This document shows positions 5,880-10,014 of a stretch of DNA of 10,014 bases, piece by piece. The notes under the pieces were generated by a model. It saw only the letters and a list, made by a program, of their open reading frames with translations, was not told the DNA's origin and did not search any database. The position numbers and the translations under genes were made by a program. Source of the DNA: Bacillota bacterium (GTDB lineage Bacteria; Bacillota; Clostridia; Acetivibrionales; DSM-1351); contig JAEZFR010000290.1 in NCBI GenBank assembly GCA_023417285.1, positions 1-10,014 of the forward strand. The letters run 5' to 3'. Within the stretch, counting starts at the first letter, position 1. Every line of letters begins with the position of its first letter.

Positions 5880-6608
5880 ATGGAAAAAAATTCGTCAATG
5901 CCTATTTATGCACAATTAGAAGAATATATCAAGAAAAAGATTAAAGAACGAGTATACCTTCCTGGGGAATCTATTCCAACTGAACGAGAGCTTACAGAGC
6001 TTTTTGGAGTTAGTAGGATGACCGTTAGGCAAGCGATTACTAATCTTAGCCATCAAGGGGTTTTGTATAAAATTCCGGGTAAAGGAGCCTTCGTTTCTAA
6101 AGAAATTATTGAAAAAAAGTTGGACATCCAAAGCTTCAGCCAGGACATGGAGAAGAGGGGGCTAGCACCAAGCAGTAAGGTATTATATTTTGAAAAAATT
6201 ACTCCAGATGATGAAATAAAGCTAAAACTTCAACTCTCTGAAAATGAACAAGTATATTTTATAAATAGATTAAGACTTGCAAATAATGAACCCATGGCTA
6301 TTGAATACTGCTATTTGCCGGAAAAATATTATCCAGACCTTATGAAATATAATTTGGAGAAATGTTCTCTTTATAGAATAATGAAGCAGGAGTACCATGT
6401 AAACTTTAATTATATGAAGCAAGATATAAAAGCAGCAAATATGAGCAAAAGAGAGGCAGAAATGGTATTAGGCAAGGTAAGAGGTTTTGGAATTGTTTCT
6501 TTGAAGATAATGTTTAATGATGATGAGAATCCTACAGAATATACAAAAACTATTTATCATCCAGATAGGTATACCTTTAATATGGTGTTTTTTAATACAA
6601 ACCGTTAA
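5880..6608 (+). CDS. nagR: GntR/HutC-family transcriptional regulator, NagR (YvoA)-like
   Basis: A 242-residue cytoplasmic DNA-binding repressor. AGGGGG (5865-5870) precedes ATG by nine bases. The winged helix-turn-helix spans about residues 8-72 (PIYAQLEEYIKKKI, PTERELTELFGVSRMTVRQAI, GKGAFVS), the signature of GntR proteins. Residues about 90-238 form a UTRA ligand domain (INRLRLANNEPMAIEYCYLP; PTEYTKTIYHPDRYTF), which places it in the HutC branch with NagR/YvoA and DasR. Members of that branch bind GlcNAc-6-P or GlcN-6-P and leave TATAGAC-type boxes. Its position between nagA and a transporter that both carry such boxes makes it their likely regulator; this is inferred, and the exact ligand is unknown. 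The symbol is by analogy. A terminator-like hairpin follows. Confidence 0.85.
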   Translation: MEKNSSMPIYAQLEEYIKKKIKERVYLPGESIPTERELTELFGVSRMTVRQAITNLSHQGVLYKIPGKGAFVSKEIIEKKLDIQSFSQDMEKRGLAPSSKVLYFEKITPDDEIKLKLQLSENEQVYFINRLRLANNEPMAIEYCYLPEKYYPDLMKYNLEKCSLYRIMKQEYHVNFNYMKQDIKAANMSKREAEMVLGKVRGFGIVSLKIMFNDDENPTEYTKTIYHPDRYTFNMVFFNTNR

Positions 6609-6675
6609 GTTAAGTAATTATCCAGTTTATAAAGAATTATATTTTTAAGGGAATTTAAATTATAGAAAATTTAAT

Positions 6676-6722
6676 GTGGCCTCCAATCGAAGGATTGATA
6701 TTATCCTTCGATTGGAGGCTAT
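6676..6722 (+). terminator. Terminator-like hairpin after gntR
   Basis: GCCTCCAATCGAAGGAT (6679-6695) pairs perfectly with its reverse complement at 6703-6719, loop TGATATT; a G-U, a T-A and another G-U pair can extend it outward. The following tract TATTTTAATATCTTTTT is T-rich but interrupted. It ends the nagA-gntR unit and separates it from the transporter promoter. Confidence 0.75.
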
Positions 6723-6845
6723 TTTAATATCTTTTTATCAGTACATATCAAATCAAAACGGGACTGTTTATAACTTATTATAGTTTTAGGTATTCCTAAA
6801 TAACATAGTATTCTGAATCATCAAATATAATTGTGTATATACTAC

Positions 6846-6892
6846 TTTTATATTGTCTATACAATTTTTATAATTGTATAGACAATATAAAA
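6846..6892. promoter_or_regulatory. Divergent pair of NagR-type operator boxes upstream of the ABC transporter
   Basis: TATTGTCTATACAATT (6851-6866) and AATTGTATAGACAATA (6872-6887) are exact reverse complements around TTTAT, and the outer A/T pairs extend the arms to 6846-6892. Each arm alone is a complete box (ATTGT-ATAG-ACAAT, ends palindromic), centres 21 bp apart. The right box equals the promoter-proximal nagA box over 13 bases and likewise covers the -35. Confidence 0.8.
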
Positions 6893-6907
6893 AAATAGTG
6901 ATATAAT
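6879..6907 (+). promoter_or_regulatory. ABC transporter operon promoter
   Basis: TAGACA (6879-6884) inside the right operator, 17-base spacer, perfect TATAAT (6902-6907): identical architecture to the nagA promoter. The untranslated leader is about 75 bases and contains a perfect 8-bp hairpin TTTACTTT/AAAGTAAA (6934-6941 and 6946-6953, loop TATT). Confidence 0.8.
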
Positions 6908-6989
6908 GAACTTCGTAAACAATGAGATGAGATTTTACTTTTATTAAAGTAAACCATGACATTATATTAGAAAGGAACGGGAAGGAACA

Positions 6990-7895
6990 ATGATGACGAC
7001 AAGAAAGAAACCAATGTCACAGACGCGTAGGGATTCGATTTTTGCACTTCTTGCAAGTGCGCCAATGATTATATATCTTTGTGTTATCCTACTAATACCT
7101 GTAATTTGGGGTGTATCACTTAGCTTTACCAATAAATCTATCGGTGGTGTGGCTGACTTCATTGGTCTTGACAACTATGCCAAACTACTAAGTGACAAAC
7201 AGTTTATAAGTTCAGCAGGAAAAACTTTTCTTTACACAGCATTGTCCATTACGGGCAAAACATTTTTTGGTTTGATTATGGCACTGGCACTAAACATTGA
7301 TTTCAAAGGCCGTGGTATTGCACGAGCTCTGCTTATAATTCCGTGGACTCTGCCAAATATTGTTGCTGTGCTAAATTGGCGTTGGATTTTTTCTGATACA
7401 GGCGGTGTCGCAAATTACATATTAAAATCACTAAATATTATTGATAAAGATCTTGTATGGTTTGGTAGTGCTTCTTTAGCCTTAATCGCTGTACTGGTTG
7501 TTAATGTGTGGAGAGGAACACCGTTCTTCGGAATCTCTATTCTGGCAAAATTACAGACGATACCAAAGGATCACTATGAGGCAGCAGAAATCGATGGCGC
7601 TAACTTATGGCAAAAGTTTCGTTACGTTACCTTTCCTGCAATTTCAGACGTTATTATGCTGACGGCACTGGTATCAACCATTTGGACTATTAATGAATTT
7701 GAGTCTGTATGGCTCTTAACAGGTGGTGGACCTAGTCATTCAACCGAACTTATTAGCATTTACAGCTACCGTACAGCAATGACAAGCATGCAGCTTGGCC
7801 GTGGTGTAGCAGTTTCCGTTTTGGCTATGCCAATACTTATTATCTTGATAAGTCTTGTCAGCAAAAAGATGCTTGTACAGGACAATAAAAATTAA
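6990..7895 (+). CDS. CUT1-family sugar ABC transporter permease (MalF/UgpA-like)
   Basis: A 301-residue integral membrane subunit of a sugar importer. GAAGGAACA just before ATG 6990 supplies the ribosome site; a second ATG follows directly. After a basic cytoplasmic N-terminus comes the first membrane span (about residues 17-46), then about five more (around 76-100, 108-130, 158-175, 212-230, 265-290). The EAA loop that contacts the ATPase starts at residue 197 (EAAEIDGANLWQKFRYVTFP). LTGGGP followed by STELISIYSY is typical of the MalF/UgpA side of CUT1 systems. It forms a heterodimer with the next gene's product, 14 bases downstream. The operators at its promoter suggest GlcNAc or chito-oligosaccharide as substrate; permease sequence alone does not show this. 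No ATPase is encoded nearby, so a shared MsmK-like one is probably used. Confidence 0.9.
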   Translation: MMTTRKKPMSQTRRDSIFALLASAPMIIYLCVILLIPVIWGVSLSFTNKSIGGVADFIGLDNYAKLLSDKQFISSAGKTFLYTALSITGKTFFGLIMALALNIDFKGRGIARALLIIPWTLPNIVAVLNWRWIFSDTGGVANYILKSLNIIDKDLVWFGSASLALIAVLVVNVWRGTPFFGISILAKLQTIPKDHYEAAEIDGANLWQKFRYVTFPAISDVIMLTALVSTIWTINEFESVWLLTGGGPSHSTELISIYSYRTAMTSMQLGRGVAVSVLAMPILIILISLVSKKMLVQDNKN

Positions 7896-7909
7896 TGGAG
7901 GTGTAGACA

Positions 7910-8743
7910 ATGAATAAAAAACTAAAATTAATGAAAGTTTTAAGTATCCTTTTTGTTTTGCTTTGTCTGATTGTGTCTATGTTTCCAATTTATTGGATGC
8001 TAAATACCTCCTTGAAAGGGCAAGCAGAGATATATAGTAAAATACCAACAATGATACCCAAAAAGATAAATTTTGATAATTATATGTATCTATTTCAGGA
8101 AACACCTTTTCTTGGAGCGTTGAAGAATAGTTTTCTAGTAGCGTTATGTTCCTCGATATTCTCAATATTTGTTGCATACCCTGCATCATATGCTGTTTCA
8201 AGAGTGAAATTCAGAGGTCGAAATATGATGACTAAAAGTATTTTATATACATATCTAATTCCTACCTCTGTACTGTATATACCACTTTTTATGCTAGTTT
8301 CTAAAATGGGGCTCACTAATTCAATTTGGGGTTTGATGCTAATTTACCCGACATTTACGTTGCCCTATGTGGCATGGATGCTTATCCCCCATGTTTCTTC
8401 CATACCGGTAGAGATAGAGGAGGCAGCTAAAGTGGATGGTTGTAACAGATTAGGGTCAATGTACCGAATTGTTTTTCCGCTAACGTTGCCTGGAATTATT
8501 TCAACATTCATATTTGCGTTCTCTATGTGTTGGGGTGAATATTTATATGCTTTGGTGAATGTAAGTGATACCGCTATGAAGACTTTCCCTCTAGTGATTT
8601 CGGGCTTAATTTACGGTGATATATACCCCTGGGGTCAAATAATGGCTGGAGCTATTACGGCATGTGTACCTATTTTGATTGTATATATGCTAGCATCAAA
8701 CTTTTTAGTTGGTGGAGTTACTTCTGGGGGAGTAAAACAATAA
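7910..8743 (+). CDS. CUT1-family sugar ABC transporter permease (MalG/UgpE-like)
   Basis: A 277-residue second permease, with GGAGGTG (7897-7903) six bases before ATG. The first span (about residues 8-30) ends in FPIYWMLNTSLK, the usual MalG-type opening, and about five more spans follow (about 70-95, 108-130, 138-158, 188-212, 245-268). The EAA loop begins at residue 171 (EAAKVDGCNRLGSMYRIVFPL). The C-terminus, FLVGGVTSGGVKQ, is the common ending of this subfamily. It pairs with the preceding permease in one membrane channel, and the two genes are plainly cotranscribed. Downstream, a 169-base gap with a stable hairpin separates it from the binding-protein gene, an arrangement that often lets the binding protein be made in larger amounts. 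Confidence 0.9.
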   Translation: MNKKLKLMKVLSILFVLLCLIVSMFPIYWMLNTSLKGQAEIYSKIPTMIPKKINFDNYMYLFQETPFLGALKNSFLVALCSSIFSIFVAYPASYAVSRVKFRGRNMMTKSILYTYLIPTSVLYIPLFMLVSKMGLTNSIWGLMLIYPTFTLPYVAWMLIPHVSSIPVEIEEAAKVDGCNRLGSMYRIVFPLTLPGIISTFIFAFSMCWGEYLYALVNVSDTAMKTFPLVISGLIYGDIYPWGQIMAGAITACVPILIVYMLASNFLVGGVTSGGVKQ

Positions 8744-8817
8744 ATCCATGGGCACCATTAATTTCTACTTCTATTTAGTGGAAAAGCTGTACTACTTTCT
8801 GGATAAACGAGGTCTGG

Positions 8818-8847
8818 GGTTCGGAGAAGAGGAACTCTTACCGAACC
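8818..8847 (+). promoter_or_regulatory. Intercistronic mRNA hairpin between permease and binding-protein genes
   Basis: GGTTCGG (8818-8824) pairs with CCGAACC (8841-8847), and inside it AAGAG (8827-8831) pairs with CTCTT (8835-8839) around a GAA loop. No T-run follows, so it is not a normal terminator. It more likely blocks RNA decay or marks a processing site, protecting the downstream binding-protein message. Confidence 0.5.
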
Positions 8848-8912
8848 ACGGAATTCTGTTTATGAATATATATGTTGAAATACATATAAATAAAATGTAG
8901 AGGAGATCTATT

Positions 8913-10014
8913 ATGAAAAAGAGAATTGTATCACTACTAATGGCTGCAACAATGATAGTAACTTTGTTTTCGGGATGCGGTAATACAGAGGATTCAGCAG
9001 GTAATTCTTCACAAACGGCGTCAGAAAAGAAAACACTAACAGTATGGGTTGAAAAGATCTTCAGTGAGGACGCAAACAAAAAAATGCAGGAGAGAATCGA
9101 AGCATTTGCAAAGGAAACTGGTACAACTGTAAAATGTGAGTTTATTGCAGCAACAGACTTTATGACAAAACTTAATGCTTCAATTGAGGCAAAGAATGTA
9201 CCTGACATTACAACAGGAGCAGTAACCAAGGTGCTCAGCTACTATCCAAATCTACCTTATGCAGACGTTACTGACTTGGTTACTGAAATAAATGGTAACC
9301 GCCCTTATTTGGAATCCATGATCGAAGGTACAAAAATCGAGGGTAAAAATTATTTTGTACCATATACCAGCTCTTCTACTATGATGTTCGTTCGTACAGA
9401 TATATTAAAGGAAAATGGAATTGAAAAGATTCCTGAAACATGGGACGAAGTTTTTGAAGTAGCAAAAAAAATAAGCAACCCGGATAAGGGTATCTATGGC
9501 TTGGGAATGGGTTGTGGTCCGACTGATGAAGATGGCGAAAATGTATTTCGTATGATGATGTGGGATAACGGAGGTTCTTTCTTTGATAAAGATGGTAATG
9601 TCATAGCTTCAAGCAATGCTAAGACAAAAGAAGCTATTCAGAAGTATGTGGACTTGTACAAGGCTGGTGCAATCCCTCCTGCTGCAACTACTTGGGACCC
9701 TTCAGGAAATAACAAGTCTTACCTTATGGGCGAATCTGCAATAGTGTTTAATGCTCCTACTCTTGTAAATGCAATGAAGAGCGATGAACAGTACAAAGAT
9801 CTTTATGCTAACACAGCAGTAGTTGCTCCTCCAAAAGGCTCTGCAGAGGACACTGTTATGGGTTTTGCAGCTGGCTGGTCTATTATGAAGGATAGTAAAA
9901 ATGTAGATAGTGCAAAAGAACTGATTCGTTATTTAACTGACAAAAGCTGGTATGATGAATATGTTGAGATGATTGCCCCAGTTCTTGCACCTGTTTATAA
10001 GGATAGCGCTGAAC
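8913..10014 (+). CDS. Sugar ABC transporter substrate-binding lipoprotein (3' end outside window)
   Basis: The frame is open from ATG 8913 to the window edge (367 codons, no stop), so the last part is missing; the family is usually about 420-450 residues. GAGGAGATC just before the start is the ribosome site. MKKR, a hydrophobic stretch and the lipobox FSGC (Cys22) mark a lipoprotein signal: the protein is anchored outside the membrane. A Ser/Thr-rich linker follows, then TLTVWVEK and, after about residue 40, an extracellular solute-binding fold of the family-1 (CUT1) type (FAKETGTTVKCEF, VPYTSSSTMMFVRTDIL, PETWDEVFEVAKKI, GFAAGWSIMKDSKN). It captures the sugar and hands it to the two permeases. 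Substrate is inferred as GlcNAc or its oligomers from the shared operators; maltose, xylo- or other oligosaccharides are not excluded by the sequence. Confidence 0.88.
   Translation, partial: MKKRIVSLLMAATMIVTLFSGCGNTEDSAGNSSQTASEKKTLTVWVEKIFSEDANKKMQERIEAFAKETGTTVKCEFIAATDFMTKLNASIEAKNVPDITTGAVTKVLSYYPNLPYADVTDLVTEINGNRPYLESMIEGTKIEGKNYFVPYTSSSTMMFVRTDILKENGIEKIPETWDEVFEVAKKISNPDKGIYGLGMGCGPTDEDGENVFRMMMWDNGGSFFDKDGNVIASSNAKTKEAIQKYVDLYKAGAIPPAATTWDPSGNNKSYLMGESAIVFNAPTLVNAMKSDEQYKDLYANTAVVAPPKGSAEDTVMGFAAGWSIMKDSKNVDSAKELIRYLTDKSWYDEYVEMIAPVLAPVYKDSAE

Noticed and set aside
6907..6921. Catabolite-repression (cre) site TGAACTTCGTAAACA at the transporter start
   Set aside because: One base too long and off consensus in the centre. 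Not convincing.
7903..7912. Third regulator box (GTAGACAAT) before the second permease
   Set aside because: Only a half match, lying between the ribosome site and start codon inside an operon. Likely chance.
8792..9229. Minus-strand 145-codon open frame
   Set aside because: It lies antisense to the start of the binding-protein gene, whose signal peptide, lipobox and ribosome site are clear.

Overview
The window is low-GC Bacillota DNA, most likely from a clostridium. Evidence: strong AGGAGG-type ribosome binding sites, AT-rich spacers, rho-independent terminators, a clostridial-style Rhs core, and a GntR-controlled amino-sugar locus. A Ruminiclostridium-like host is a guess from general resemblance only. 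No rRNA, complete tRNA, CRISPR array or insertion sequence was seen.

Left part (1-3540) is the remains of an Rhs polymorphic-toxin locus holding two toxin/immunity modules. Module A (221-1577) is a dead toxin gene: a signal peptide start, a piece of fibronectin-III-like domain and a PD-(D/E)XK-like nuclease tail, broken by about five lesions. Its stop overlaps the start of an intact gene that is probably its immunity protein. Module B (about 1579-3487) begins within two bases of that gene's stop. It is an orphan Rhs tail with no start of its own: core fragment, helical linker and an HNH/Endo VII (WHH-type) nuclease. It is followed by a small acidic immunity protein and a terminator. The layout fits stepwise Rhs C-terminus exchange in which displaced modules stay behind.

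Middle part (3541-4440) has no convincing gene. It holds hairpins, a 10-bp tandem repeat, a decayed 3' half of tRNA-Thr(GGU) including the CCA, a strong terminator and a 16-bp GC-rich palindrome. The tRNA fragment marks a plausible old integration or recombination scar between the Rhs island and the metabolic genes.

Right part (4441-10014) is an amino-sugar uptake and catabolism locus: nagA (N-acetylglucosamine-6-phosphate deacetylase, TTG start), a GntR/HutC-family regulator of the NagR/YvoA type, and a CUT1 ABC importer (two permeases and a lipoprotein binding protein cut by the window edge). Both nagA and the transporter have paired TTGTATAGACAAT-like boxes with centres 20-21 bp apart. In both, the promoter-proximal box overlaps a TAGACA -35 that sits exactly 17 bp before TATAAT. 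This strongly suggests that the GntR protein controls both units and that the transporter carries GlcNAc or its oligomers. No ATPase gene and no nagB are present in the window.
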